A DNA stretch of 64,000 nucleotides, taken from contig NZ_AVPT01000002.1 in NCBI RefSeq assembly GCF_000768335.1, positions 1-64,000 on the forward strand. Reading direction: 5' to 3'. The stretch comes from Lysobacter arseniciresistens ZS79 (GTDB lineage Bacteria; Pseudomonadota; Gammaproteobacteria; Xanthomonadales; Xanthomonadaceae). Below, piece after piece: positions 14,077 to 22,994 of this stretch. Numbering within the stretch: the first letter of the stretch is position 1; every line of letters begins with the position of its first letter. The translations under genes and the position numbers were made by a program. The notes beneath the pieces were generated by a model that worked only from the letters and a program-made list of their open reading frames with translations, ran no database searches and was not told the origin of the DNA.

Positions 14077-15209
14077 GACCCCGCCTCCCAAATCTGCCCC
14101 TCAATGAACCCCTTTTCATCGAGCAAGCACTTGATCTTGAACTTCAACTCCAAGTTGAAGGCGTTCTTGGCCTTGAAAGACGACATGACGGTGGTGCGCC
14201 CGTTGGGGTGCTCGGAAATGGCGATATCCATGAAGCGAGAGAAATCAACAGTGGACGGATGGCTGGCCTGCTGCTTGGCGTAGGCCTCGCAAAGATCCGT
14301 GGCGCGAGCCTTGTCGATGTGCCCTGGTGCCCGGAAGGGTGTTGGATCGTCAGCGCGCTTGGCATCGAAATAGACATTGACCGATGTAGTCCCGCCTCCG
14401 CAGTTGACGAAATACACCGGCTTGCCCTGCGCCTTGCTCTCGGTCGCGGACTTGGCCACCGATGAGGGATAGATATCTTCCTTGCACCGCGGGTCTTCCT
14501 TGTGGATCCGGTTCACGGCCTTGATGATCGCCGCCTTGGCCTTGTTCGTATCCTTGTCCCACATGAAGTCGTCTTCGGTGAACGCGCGCACCTCACCAGG
14601 CTTCAAGGGAAGTGCCAGTGCCGTGCGCTCTACCCAGCCTTTCTGCTGCGTCAGCCACTCGGGGGATGTGATCTGCACGCGCGCCCACTCGCCGTCAATG
14701 CACTGGACCTGGACCTTGGTGGAGTTGTCGATGACCTGATACTGGGTTTCGCCCAGGATCTTGGTGGCTTTCTCGTTGACGATCTTCTCGCCGCCAGGGC
14801 CGCTTCGAAGGTCATGACTGTCTGCACCCAATACGCCCACGACTTCCCCACCCGCAGCCGCTCCGCTTTCGCACTGGAACTTCGGCGCAGCTGGCGCTTG
14901 GGCAACGGCAACCGCCGCAGGCGTGGCGGCACCAGGCTTGGCCGCGGTCGACGTCGATTGAGTGTCGTGGTTCATCCCCATCACCGTGCCGACGATGAAG
15001 CACACGAACCCAACGGCTACCTGGCGTAAACCGCCTTGGAAAGCGCTGGCCTTGCTTGCCAACCAAGCGCCTCCTGGCGGGGCGATGATGGCGCAGCCAA
15101 TGAGCATGATGAGTGCGCCAAGGAATGCACCCGTGAACAAGGCGCCCAGCGAGGCCATGCCCAGCAAAACGGCGAAGATCCATCGCAGGATCTGATAGAT
15201 GATGTTCAT
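14073..15209 (-). CDS. Membrane protein with SH3-like domain (378 aa)
   Basis: Start at MNIIYQILRW, with an SD-like aggggga 3 nt upstream. Three hydrophobic segments lie in the first 105 residues (about 4-30, 32-52 and 65-85), then a low-complexity Ala/Thr linker. Residues about 125-210 read as a bacterial SH3-like domain (KVQVQCIDGEWARVQITSP...GWVERTAL). The C-terminal 170 residues are soluble with paired Cys (CKEDIY, VNCGGG). Probably exposed in the periplasm, perhaps binding peptidoglycan. Co-transcribed with the ankyrin gene that follows. Confidence 0.65.
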   Translation of the reverse strand: MNIIYQILRWIFAVLLGMASLGALFTGAFLGALIMLIGCAIIAPPGGAWLASKASAFQGGLRQVAVGFVCFIVGTVMGMNHDTQSTSTAAKPGAATPAAVAVAQAPAAPKFQCESGAAAGGEVVGVLGADSHDLRSGPGGEKIVNEKATKILGETQYQVIDNSTKVQVQCIDGEWARVQITSPEWLTQQKGWVERTALALPLKPGEVRAFTEDDFMWDKDTNKAKAAIIKAVNRIHKEDPRCKEDIYPSSVAKSATESKAQGKPVYFVNCGGGTTSVNVYFDAKRADDPTPFRAPGHIDKARATDLCEAYAKQQASHPSTVDFSRFMDIAISEHPNGRTTVMSSFKAKNAFNLELKFKIKCLLDEKGFIEGQIWEAGS

Positions 15210-15252
15210 TCCCCTTTCCCCCTGTTGCATTCCGTTAGTTGTAGACCCTAGC

Positions 15253-15540
15253 TCACTTTTCGCGCTGCCTATCCACTCGCCACGGCACCGGCTTTGTCTT
15301 GTCGCGCTTGGCCCAGGCATCCGGCGTGACATACAGCCCCCTGGCCGGACGAATGATGCCTTGGGGCAAGTTGTTGCCGAACCGGTTCAATGCGCCCCGC
15401 AAGGTGTTGCGATTGATATCAGGCATGACCTTCAAGACCGCCAACTCAATGTCGATGAAGCGAGCGCCATCGGGGCGCTTCTTGACAAGTGCGGTGGCTA
15501 TGTCCACCACGCGCTGCTGGATGGTAGGCGGCTGACCCAT
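15253..15540 (-). CDS. Small winged-helix-like protein downstream of the R-M genes (95 aa)
   Basis: Residues 8-60 look like a DNA-binding helical domain (RVVDIATALVKKRPDGARFIDIELAVLKVM, NRNTLRGALNRF) followed by a wing-like segment (GIIRPARGLYVTPDAW). It sits 2 bases after the restriction endonuclease gene. It may be a regulator of the R-M operon or an accessory specificity protein. Confidence 0.55.
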   Translation of the reverse strand: MGQPPTIQQRVVDIATALVKKRPDGARFIDIELAVLKVMPDINRNTLRGALNRFGNNLPQGIIRPARGLYVTPDAWAKRDKTKPVPWRVDRQREK

Positions 15541-15542
15541 GC

Positions 15543-16484
15543 TTACTGATACGGCCCCAGGAACCGCACGCCGTTGAAGTGCATCATGTGGGTAGGCGCG
15601 TCAGCCACCCACACTTCCGTTTCCCAGGCAATGTCGGCCAGGTATTTGCGCATGGTCGCCCTGTCAGGGAATGCCGAGACATAGACCAACCCAGGCGTTG
15701 CATCGCGGAACAAGTGCGCCAGTTCGGCGTGGCGTTTGCCGTCCACCGGGCCATGACTTGAAGCGGCTTCCGCCAGGATCAGCCAGTCGCGGCCCCGGTC
15801 ATAGAGCACCACATCGGGCAACTTGCCGTGCTTGTCTACCTCCACTCCAAGCGCTTTCAGGCCTTCAACGTCGAAGTGACCATTCTTCGCACCCGTGTCG
15901 CCGGCATAGATGAGTTCCGAGCCAGGCGCGAAGTGGCCACCGAACACCTCGATGATCTGCTTGATGAGTTCGCTGTGCTCGCCAGGAGAAAGCAGGAGTT
16001 CACCACCCCCGGGGATGACCACGGGCACCTGCTCCAATTCGCGTGCCATGGCGTATTTCGCGGCCAGGGATTGACGCTGCCCCATGTAGTCGGCCAGGGC
16101 TTCGGCCCACCGGGGCGTGCCATAGCTGCGAATGAGATCCAGGGCCTCGGGCACGATCTGGTAGACCGCTTTGGGCGAGTTCACCGGACGATCGGGCTTG
16201 TCGGGGTTGTAAAGCGCCAAGCCGCCATCTACGAACTGGTGCATGGAGAAGCGGCGGAAGGTTTCGCGGGAGTTGGGCGCGTAGGCCCGGTCGTAGTGGG
16301 TGCGAGCAAATTCCATGATGGGCGTGATGCCAATCAAGGGTGCTGCAGCATCCCGCCAGGGCGCTTGGGGTGGAAGGTCGAGCAACGCAAGCAAGCACAA
16401 GGCTGACCGGTCGTTGAGTTGTGCGCGGGGGAAATCCAGTGCGCGCAGGATTTCCGTGGCTTCATCAATTCGCTGTTGGCTCAT
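15543..16484 (-). CDS. BsuBI/PstI-family type II restriction endonuclease (313 aa)
   Basis: The C-terminal half carries the family signature: GKLPDVVLYDRGRDWLILAEAASSHGPVDGKRH around residues 215-250, with the acidic and basic catalytic residues, and a closing HFNGVRFLGPY. The N-terminal half is the helical domain typical of PstI/BsuBI (ETFRRFSMHQFVDGG). Family members cut CTGCAG. It overlaps the methylase gene by 20 nt, giving the methylase-first order usual for safe establishment. Confidence 0.88.
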   Translation of the reverse strand: MSQQRIDEATEILRALDFPRAQLNDRSALCLLALLDLPPQAPWRDAAAPLIGITPIMEFARTHYDRAYAPNSRETFRRFSMHQFVDGGLALYNPDKPDRPVNSPKAVYQIVPEALDLIRSYGTPRWAEALADYMGQRQSLAAKYAMARELEQVPVVIPGGGELLLSPGEHSELIKQIIEVFGGHFAPGSELIYAGDTGAKNGHFDVEGLKALGVEVDKHGKLPDVVLYDRGRDWLILAEAASSHGPVDGKRHAELAHLFRDATPGLVYVSAFPDRATMRKYLADIAWETEVWVADAPTHMMHFNGVRFLGPYQ

Positions 16485-17940
16485 CCAGCAACTTCCCCAT
16501 GTGTGTGTCGATAACCTCTTGCGAAAGCGATGTTTGCAACCTCGCCCACGCCCCCATTTGCTCCAACCTCATCCTGGACGGGTAGCGGATGTTCTTCAAA
16601 TCTGTTGCGTTGACCTGGGTGTGTCCTGAAAACCTTCGCAGGTGCTCATCCACCGCCGTTGAGTTCAGATACACGAACAACCCCCACGCCAAGTCCTCGG
16701 GCACCCCCTGCTTGCCTTGGTGATAGACATTCAGGTGGTTCTCAAAGCCAATCTTGTCCGGGTTCCCCAACGCTTCGGGGCGCACCATCGACGCCACCAC
16801 CCGCCGACGCTCTTCCTTTGAAGAAAAGCGCCGGACCACGACATAGGTGCCACACGGCCACAAGTCGCGTTCGGTCTTCTCGTTGCGCTCGATGGCGTTG
16901 GGCTTCTTGCCCTCCACCGGCCACACCGTCTGGTGGCCTGCAAAGTGCTGGGCGTAGAGCAAGGGCACCGATGTTGGTGTGGCCTCTTGCCGCAGGTGTT
17001 CCCTGGCCCGGAAGTCCACCACGGGTCCCGTGGATACCTTCACTTCCAGCGCGGCCAAGGGCGTATCGATGGCAGCTGCAGCGTCGATGGCATCGACCTT
17101 GCCGGATGGAATGTGGAAGAACTGCTCCGGGTCGCCTGGCTTGACGATGGCCGTAAAGGGCACGTCTTCGGCCCGGGTGTCGATGAAGCGGTCATCGGTG
17201 GAGTGGCTGATACGAACCGAACCCTGCTCCCCGCCTCGCTCCAACAAGACGATGACGTTCTCTTGCAACACGGCGTCGTCTTTGAACGCCTGCGTGCGGC
17301 TGTCGAACAGGTGGATATGCCGGATGGCAGCACGATCGAGTAGGAAGCGGCGGAACGGCTTGTAGTAGGGGCCGTTGCAAAAGCTTCGGGGGATGATGGC
17401 CACAAGTTGGCCACCCTCGCCCATCAAGGCAAGCGCCAGGCCTACGAACGCCGAATAAAGGTTGACCGTTTCCAGCCCAGCCCTGCGAGCCTGGGCACGG
17501 GCATCGCTGTCTTGGTGGATCTTCTTGTAGGGCGGATTGAGGATGGCATGGGTGAAAAACGCCTTGCCATGCTCGATATCGTCAGCGGCCTGTGAGAGGA
17601 AATCTCCCGATTTCACTCTCACTTGCACGCCGAATTCGGCATAGCTCGCCAAGGTCGCTTCCAAATGCTCTCGCAAGCGACTGTCCAGCTCGTGAGCCTG
17701 GACAGTGATTGCACCCTCTCCAAGTTCTCCGGCACGCCAGCGGTCAAGTGTGGCGCAAGTCAGCGCACCCAAGCCCGCTCCGGCATCCAGCAGCCGGATA
17801 TCGCCATTGGTGGGCTGGAACAGATCCGCCATAAAGCTTGCCACCGTGGCAGGCGTCATGAACTGCCCCATGGCCGACTTGTGCGCTCGGGGTGTGGCGC
17901 CGTGCACTTCTTGGCGCTGATGTTCGGCGTGGGTCAGCAT
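16465..17940 (-). CDS. N6-adenine DNA methyltransferase of the PstI-like system (491 aa)
   Basis: Start MLTHAEHQRQEV, close behind the small gene ending at 17948. AdoMet motif LLDAGAGLGALT near residues 50-61 and catalytic NPPY at 135-138 mark an amino-adenine methylase of the Eco57I/M.PstI-like group. The rest is the target-recognition and C-terminal region (FENHLNVYH, LFVYLNSTAVDEHLRRFSGHTQVNATDLKNI). CTGCAG sites occur in this operon and elsewhere, so methylation would be needed for host survival. Confidence 0.88.
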   Translation of the reverse strand: MLTHAEHQRQEVHGATPRAHKSAMGQFMTPATVASFMADLFQPTNGDIRLLDAGAGLGALTCATLDRWRAGELGEGAITVQAHELDSRLREHLEATLASYAEFGVQVRVKSGDFLSQAADDIEHGKAFFTHAILNPPYKKIHQDSDARAQARRAGLETVNLYSAFVGLALALMGEGGQLVAIIPRSFCNGPYYKPFRRFLLDRAAIRHIHLFDSRTQAFKDDAVLQENVIVLLERGGEQGSVRISHSTDDRFIDTRAEDVPFTAIVKPGDPEQFFHIPSGKVDAIDAAAAIDTPLAALEVKVSTGPVVDFRAREHLRQEATPTSVPLLYAQHFAGHQTVWPVEGKKPNAIERNEKTERDLWPCGTYVVVRRFSSKEERRRVVASMVRPEALGNPDKIGFENHLNVYHQGKQGVPEDLAWGLFVYLNSTAVDEHLRRFSGHTQVNATDLKNIRYPSRMRLEQMGAWARLQTSLSQEVIDTHMGKLLDEPTAN

Positions 17941-17947
17941 CTGCGTA

Positions 17948-18280
17948 TCACCATTTCTTGAGACTGGGGCCAGTATGCCCCTGTCCGGTCTCTTCCTCTG
18001 CGATCTGGCGCTTCCGCCGCTCGCGGACCTCGCGCTGGGCCAGCATGACGACATGAACCATTCGGGCCAATGTTAACGCCTGGACCTCATCGTCTGCCTC
18101 CCAAGCCGCCTCGAAGTCCATGATGTATTGGCTTTTTGCTGCCCGGTTGTCCAGGCGATGCCGGGTGGTCAGTGAGCTGGCTTCCTGCACCAGATCTGGA
18201 TCGGTTGCCAAGACCCGGCAAAACAGCAAGTCAACATGCAGGTTGCCTTGTGGGTCCAAGCGAAAGCGTTTGGCATACAT
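17948..18280 (-). CDS. Hypothetical protein leading the R-M operon (110 aa)
   Basis: No family recognised. Helical, with a basic stretch near the C-terminus (REVRERRKRQIAEEE). It has no clear helix-turn-helix, so it does not look like a classical controller protein. It lies 7 nt before the methylase start, which has a weak ribosome site and may depend on translational coupling to this gene. Confidence 0.55.
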   Translation of the reverse strand: MYAKRFRLDPQGNLHVDLLFCRVLATDPDLVQEASSLTTRHRLDNRAAKSQYIMDFEAAWEADDEVQALTLARMVHVVMLAQREVRERRKRQIAEEETGQGHTGPSLKKW

Positions 18281-18348
18281 GTCCCCATTGTCTACACAAG
18301 CCCCGGAATGGGAAGCCTCAAACTTCCAAGGGAGGGGCTGGCATAGAA

Positions 18349-18370
18349 AAGGCCCCCATCTGGGGGCCTT
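18349..18370. terminator. Bidirectional hairpin between fimbrial and R-M operons
   Basis: Perfect 9-bp stem AAGGCCCCC with GGGGGCCTT and loop ATCT. It lies 25 bases beyond the end of the fimbrial operon. Confidence 0.65.
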
Positions 18371-18394
18371 CTGATGTTGCGTATTGCCGACCTG

Positions 18395-18940
18395 TTATGG
18401 GCCCGCCGGAGCGTCGGAGAAGGTCCACTGAACCGTAGAGCGATAAGTGTCGGCAACCGGGATGGCCAGCGTAGTGCTACCTCCATCCAAGCTGTTGACG
18501 GCGACGTTGTAGGTAATCGCCTGCACTTCACCGTTGGCTACACCGGAGTAGTGTTCGCCATTGGCGACACTGCCGAAGGGAACGCCGGAGAACTGTTCAC
18601 CCTGGTAGATGAAAGCTGGGACGATTCCCGCCGTGTTATCACCGGTCAGGGCAATGTCGCCCCCGACAGCGGCGTTAGTGGCAATGGTGTAAGAGACACC
18701 GGTTGAGCAGACAGCGTTCATTACACCGGAGCTATTCATGCCGCCAGCAACGGAAATGAAGCCACTCCCATCATCAAACGCACCTGCACTCCCTTGAAGG
18801 GAACTATCAAGCACGCTGAAGGCGCAGGTGGGGTCCACGGTAAACACAACCTCTGTCTGGTCCAGGATTTCCGCGGCGGAGGCGGATCCGGCAACAGCCA
18901 GCATAACGAGAGCGGCCGAAGCCAAAAGTTTCATTTTCAT
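18395..18940 (-). CDS. Spore-coat-U-type fimbrial subunit (181 aa)
   Basis: Sec signal peptide of about 22 residues (MKMKLLASAALVMLAVAGSASA), then a beta-rich domain with two Cys (TCAFSVLDSSL and AVCSTGVSY) and the closing strand TYRSTVQWTFSDA. This matches SCPU-domain pilins of Csu-like chaperone-usher fimbriae. It would be the major shaft subunit, donor-strand assembled by the chaperone and usher encoded upstream. The 90-bp gap to the gene before it may hold its own promoter, letting the shaft subunit be made in excess. Confidence 0.8.
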   Translation of the reverse strand: MKMKLLASAALVMLAVAGSASAAEILDQTEVVFTVDPTCAFSVLDSSLQGSAGAFDDGSGFISVAGGMNSSGVMNAVCSTGVSYTIATNAAVGGDIALTGDNTAGIVPAFIYQGEQFSGVPFGSVANGEHYSGVANGEVQAITYNVAVNSLDGGSTTLAIPVADTYRSTVQWTFSDAPAGP

Positions 18941-19031
18941 CTGTCATTTTCTCCTATTTGAAGGGATGGGTGATTTATCTTGAGCTAAACACAAGCGGCT
19001 CTGATTATGTGTAATGGATAAACCTTTGTAG

Positions 19032-19472
19032 TCAAGGGGTAACACTAATTAAAATGACATTCAAAATTGCCGTGTAATTTCCACTCGCAGGCAATTTGTT
19101 AAGGTTTACCCCTACCTCCACGGGATGCGAAACCGACTGACCCGTTCCGGTGCCGGTGATTGCCTCGCCTTGGTTGAAGGCTCCCCACGCTTGCTGCGTG
19201 TCTGATTGCCGGAGTGAAAACGGGATCGGCTCGGGAGCGCCGGGAGCCATGAACTCCACGACGCCCCCTGGTGCAGCGTTTTGCACCTCCACCCGGTATT
19301 CCACACCTGCTGGACACTCGACCACCACCTGCCCATAGACGGTCTGGAACATCGTGTCGGGAGCTGGGCTTTGCAGCACGAGTTGAACGGGCGCGTCCAG
19401 TTGGCACTCGGTTGCGGTTTGGGCCAAGCAAAGACTTGGCAGCAAAAGTAGACAAAACAGCACTGCGCGCAT
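19032..19472 (-). CDS. Second spore-coat-U-type fimbrial subunit, possible tip (146 aa)
   Basis: Start chosen at MRAVLFCLLLL because it overlaps the usher stop (TAATG). Signal peptide to about residue 17 (SLCLA). The mature part has paired Cys (TECQLDAPV, VVECPAG) and the final strand YTAILNVILISVTP typical of SCPU proteins. Being between usher and shaft gene and lower in similarity, it may be the tip or adaptor subunit. Confidence 0.75.
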   Translation of the reverse strand: MRAVLFCLLLLPSLCLAQTATECQLDAPVQLVLQSPAPDTMFQTVYGQVVVECPAGVEYRVEVQNAAPGGVVEFMAPGAPEPIPFSLRQSDTQQAWGAFNQGEAITGTGTGQSVSHPVEVGVNLNKLPASGNYTAILNVILISVTP

Positions 19473-21748
19473 TACGGGTTCTCCTTGCAATCCAGATCAA
19501 CAATCGTTTCGTAGCCAGGCAGGGTGTCGGGCAAGGTGGCCACGCAGGCGCCGCCTGCGTGCTCTACCGTGAGCCGCTGGCCAGCGATAGGCTTCATCAG
19601 AACTGCAACTCCACCCTCGCCGACCACCGTTTCTTCGGTATCCGAGACAACCGCGGCTGGTGGCGCCAGATCCTGGCCGTCGATGGTCAGGTGGATTTCT
19701 TGCATGGTGCTGGACAGCACCGTGAACTCGACCTTGCCACCTGCTCGTCTGCCAACACTTGCCGGCTGGATCGTGGTTTCAAGACCTACGTCCAGCGAAA
19801 GATCCTGCCCATTGATCGAGACCTGGTGGTTCACCAACGCCTGAACATTGGGGATCACCGCAACGCCCTGGCTGTTGGTCTTGCTGACGAACCCACCACC
19901 TGCTGCTACTGGCACGCCCTTCTGACCCTCGACTTCAACCACCAGGAACGATCCTGGCGAAGGTCGCTGGAAGACCACGCCTCCCTCTCCTACCCACACC
20001 GATCCTTGGAAGCGACCGGTAATCTGGCTGTTGTCGTTAGCGTATTGCGCCGAAAGCGTCGCCACACCCTTGCTGGTGTCAACGGATCCTTGCGCCCATG
20101 CGCTTTCGCCTCGGCGGTCGTGCTCAACACCTGCTGACCATCTGACTTCTTTTCCAGCCACCACATTGCGACCCGTCAGGCGCAGCTCGCCTTGTATGTC
20201 AGGTGCTTTGCGGGCAGTGGCATTGAGACTGGTGCCCGAGGAAAAGGTATGGCGCCAGGTGGCAAACGCCCCTGCACCTTCTTGGTCCGGACTGTAAGAA
20301 ATACCGAACCCGAACTCATTTTGCTGCTGCCGGTAACGCATGGATGCGTCCAGGCGCGAACGCGTGGTGCCGTCGTGGTATGTCATGGACGCCGCACCAA
20401 TCCCCGCGCTCCACGGCCTGCCCTTGGGGTTGTAAGACAAGGCGATGGCGCTGGTGCTTTCAAGGCTCCGCCCATTGGAAAACATCGAGGGAAGCCGATC
20501 GTTGGCCAGGGTCCAGTAGTCGTCGGAGTAGCGCGAGTGGCCCGCATGCACGGACCAATCCCGTGCCTTGTAGTCGTAGCTCATGGCGACTGCATGCCCA
20601 CTCCCTTCGCTTGACTGGCTTGCGGCGGTGTCGATCGACAATGCGCCAGCGGAGCCCAACACAACCCGATTGGACAGCGCCAGGTTGCGGCTTTCTTGGG
20701 TGGCCTGAACAGAGCCGCCCAGTGTCCAGTTGTCGGACATGCCGCGCTCAATCTTCGCGGCCACTGCAAGCTGTTGGTAGTCGTCGCCACCTTTGCGAAC
20801 CTTGCCGACAGTCACTTCCCATTCGGCCATGCCCTTGGGCAGGTTGTTTGGTGCGAGATAGAAGGTGTCCTCCAACACCTGTTCGCGCCCAAAGTCGTCC
20901 CGAACCACGACTTGCACGCTGTTGGTGCCCGGCAGGACGGGATACTCATCAACCTGCCACGGGCCCGGCTTGATCGAGTGCTGGCTGGTCTTGTTGCCGT
21001 TGATGAAGATCTCGGCCGTGGAAGCGTTCTGGACCACGCCGCCAAGGGTGGGAACGGGCAGATAACTTTCATCACGGCGCAGCGCTCGATCAGACGCGAT
21101 CCTGACGCCACCAAGGTTCACGGTGGAGCCAAGGTTGGTGCGAGGTGTGAATACATCGCCCAGCTGCACGGCAGTGCCAGATTTCAGGTGGTCGTAGTTG
21201 AGCGTTGTCAGGCCGCGGCGATAGGTCGTGCCGGTCGATGTGTGGTTGAGCTGGCCAAGCGAGACAAGCGTTGCAGGGCCTATGCCTACTCGCACCTCGT
21301 GGCCCAGGCTTGCGCTGTAGGTGCCATTCTCGTGCACGCGGCCCGCCAGGTCGTAGTTGATCAGAGCACCGATGGGCTGCGGGTTGACCTTGGTCAGCCG
21401 AATCCGCTTCCTTCCAAGTTGCTGATCGGGACGCGATGTTGCCGGCACATTCAAATTGACGGCTTGGGCCGCGGCATCGAACTCAGGGATCAAGCCCAGC
21501 GACTTGGCAGAGACAAGGCCTGTCTTGCCTGCAAGATCGAGTTCGACGTCGGTCAAGGTTTTCCAATCGGCTACATCGAGCCACACGTCTCCATCAGCAG
21601 ATTGCTTGATGACGGCAGTGCCGATGACCTCCTTGCCATCCAAGCGGATCGCCAGGATGTTCTCTACGGCATCTTGTGGAGGTTCACCGGCTGCGGCTGG
21701 AAAGCAAATACCCAGCGCCACTGCCACTGCAATGGCGCGCCAGGTCAT
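19472..21748 (-). CDS. Outer-membrane fimbrial usher (758 aa)
   Basis: Signal peptide to about residue 21 (FPAAAGEPP). An N-terminal domain precedes the usher core: VINYDLAGRVHENGTYSASLGHEVRVG-like strands, then GGVRIASDRALRRDESYLPVPTLGGVV followed by an inserted plug-like domain (FINGNKTSQHSIKPGPWQVDEYPVLPGTNSVQVVVRDDFGREQ), the beta barrel, and C-terminal domains (PSPGSFLVVEVEGQ). Shorter than the common FimD type, which fits archaic (Csu) or alpha ushers. It forms the outer-membrane pore for secretion and assembly of the SCPU subunits. Confidence 0.87.
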   Translation of the reverse strand: MTWRAIAVAVALGICFPAAAGEPPQDAVENILAIRLDGKEVIGTAVIKQSADGDVWLDVADWKTLTDVELDLAGKTGLVSAKSLGLIPEFDAAAQAVNLNVPATSRPDQQLGRKRIRLTKVNPQPIGALINYDLAGRVHENGTYSASLGHEVRVGIGPATLVSLGQLNHTSTGTTYRRGLTTLNYDHLKSGTAVQLGDVFTPRTNLGSTVNLGGVRIASDRALRRDESYLPVPTLGGVVQNASTAEIFINGNKTSQHSIKPGPWQVDEYPVLPGTNSVQVVVRDDFGREQVLEDTFYLAPNNLPKGMAEWEVTVGKVRKGGDDYQQLAVAAKIERGMSDNWTLGGSVQATQESRNLALSNRVVLGSAGALSIDTAASQSSEGSGHAVAMSYDYKARDWSVHAGHSRYSDDYWTLANDRLPSMFSNGRSLESTSAIALSYNPKGRPWSAGIGAASMTYHDGTTRSRLDASMRYRQQQNEFGFGISYSPDQEGAGAFATWRHTFSSGTSLNATARKAPDIQGELRLTGRNVVAGKEVRWSAGVEHDRRGESAWAQGSVDTSKGVATLSAQYANDNSQITGRFQGSVWVGEGGVVFQRPSPGSFLVVEVEGQKGVPVAAGGGFVSKTNSQGVAVIPNVQALVNHQVSINGQDLSLDVGLETTIQPASVGRRAGGKVEFTVLSSTMQEIHLTIDGQDLAPPAAVVSDTEETVVGEGGVAVLMKPIAGQRLTVEHAGGACVATLPDTLPGYETIVDLDCKENP

Positions 21749-22395
21749 TTCGCATCCAAGATTACGTCCTTGCCGTTGACCTTGACGGAGACGGCCACCT
21801 TGGCTTTGCCGTCCACATCAAACCGCGCCTCCTCGCCAGGAAACACATAGCCGATCTGACCCGTCTTGTTGACCGTTCCTGCTACGAGATCCACCAATCG
21901 GGCCGAAGCGTTGCCGGTGTTCTTGACCACCAACACGCCACCGTCCCAACGGGCGGATAGCTGCGGTGCCAAGCCTTCTGGGCGCCAGATCCACGCGGTT
22001 TTGACATCGATCAGGTGGTGCACGCCGGGAAGCTGGATCACGGCTGGATCCGGCACTTCCTTCACGGTGATGACATACATCTGCTCGTCAGCACTTGTTG
22101 CCGCCGCATTCAACGCCCAGCGAACGGTCTGCACCTTCCCAGCTGGAACCTTGAAGATCGAAGGCGCGAAGCGAAGATCTGTAGTTTTGACGGATTTGCG
22201 CACGCCGCCTTCGAACAACTGGCGCTCAACGATGACCTGGAAGGTCTTCTCGGTTTTGTCGGTGTTGGCAACTGTCAACACGCCCGCCTTCTTGCTCGGT
22301 GCATATTCGGAATACATCGGGCGAACTTGCACCGCGTGCGCCGAGAACGATGCAACAGACAGTGCGAAAATCGTAATGATGATGCGTTTGAACAT
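21745..22395 (-). CDS. Periplasmic fimbrial chaperone (216 aa)
   Basis: Start at MFKRIIITIFALS with aaggagg just upstream. Signal peptide to about residue 21 (ASFSAHA), then a PapD-like two-domain chaperone: VRPMYSEYAPSKKAGVLTVANTDKTEKTFQVIV, the G1-strand-like LRFAPSIFKVPAGKVQTVRW and a second Ig-like domain. First gene of the operon, ATGA-coupled to the usher. Order chaperone, usher, subunit, subunit. Confidence 0.85.
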   Translation of the reverse strand: MFKRIIITIFALSVASFSAHAVQVRPMYSEYAPSKKAGVLTVANTDKTEKTFQVIVERQLFEGGVRKSVKTTDLRFAPSIFKVPAGKVQTVRWALNAAATSADEQMYVITVKEVPDPAVIQLPGVHHLIDVKTAWIWRPEGLAPQLSARWDGGVLVVKNTGNASARLVDLVAGTVNKTGQIGYVFPGEEARFDVDGKAKVAVSVKVNGKDVILDAK

Positions 22396-22427
22396 GGGTT
22401 TGGCCTCCTTGAATTCATGGGTAGTGC

Positions 22428-22469
22428 TACATACCCATGAAAAGGCAAAAGCGGATTTGCGCAAGGGGG
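22428..22469 (-). promoter_or_regulatory. Island-type promoter, copy 5 (fimbrial operon)
   Basis: Minus strand GCCCCC-TTGCGC (22459-22464), then CTTTTGCCTTTTCATGGGTATG. Nearly the same as copy 3, so fimbriae and the five-HTH gene should respond together. Confidence 0.6.
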
Positions 22470-22530
22470 CAACAGCGATTTAATTATGCAAACGGCCATC
22501 CTTGGCCCATTAACTGGTTAGCTACTGGCG

Positions 22531-22710
22531 CTACCAGAACCTACGGTCGATACGGTCCAGGTCGTAGTCCTCGCCGAAGGTCTTGGCCGCTTCTTCTGGC
22601 GACAGATCCCGATAGCGCGCCAGTTGCGCGTCATCCATGCCGGCGTCTCGGTGGTCGATGCCATAAAAGCGCTTCATGAAGGCATCGAAGTGATAGGTCC
22701 AGGCATCCAT
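22531..22710 (-). CDS. Small acidic hypothetical protein (59 aa)
   Basis: Start MDAWTYHFDAFMKRF, 6 nt after GGAG. Highly acidic and aromatic (GIDHRDAGMDDAQLARYRDLSPEEAAKTFGEDYDLDRIDRRFW), predicted soluble. Not recognised. Confidence 0.55.
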   Translation of the reverse strand: MDAWTYHFDAFMKRFYGIDHRDAGMDDAQLARYRDLSPEEAAKTFGEDYDLDRIDRRFW

Positions 22711-22733
22711 AGCGTTCTCCAAGGGTGTGTTCG

Positions 22734-22763
22734 CCCAAAAAACAAGGGGCCCCGAAGGGCCCC
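22734..22763 (-). terminator. Strong terminator after the DUF736-like gene
   Basis: GGGGCCC (22746-22752) pairs with GGGCCCC (22757-22763), loop CGAA, followed on the minus strand by TTGTTTTTT. Confidence 0.75.
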
Positions 22764-22778
22764 AGTGGGGGAAGGTGG

Positions 22779-22994
22779 TTAGTCCTCCTTGGCTTCCGGG
22801 GTGCGCAGGATCACCACGCCATCGACCGGGATGGCTTTGAGAACCAGGCGGAAGCCCTTGCCGTCAGCGTGCGGCCAGGCGGAACCGACCTTGGACCAGT
22901 GCGACTTCTGCTGGCCCTGCACCTCGTATTCCTCCACCAGGAAGGCGTCCAGGCGGGTGCTGTCGGTGGCGGGCTTGTTGGTGTTCTTGGCCAT
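22779..22994 (-). CDS. Small conserved mobile-element protein, DUF736-like (71 aa)
   Basis: MAKNTNKPATDSTRLDAFLVEE start with a purine-rich site (gagaagaggaaaa) before the ATG. The core WSKVGSAWPHADGKGFRLVLKAIPVDGVVILR matches a small protein family common on integrative elements and plasmids, in which the motif W..VG.AWPHkDGKG....L.a.P..g is constant. Function of the family is not established. It is preceded by a long leader that is similar to the leader of radC at 24957-25110. Confidence 0.65.
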   Translation of the reverse strand: MAKNTNKPATDSTRLDAFLVEEYEVQGQQKSHWSKVGSAWPHADGKGFRLVLKAIPVDGVVILRTPEAKED

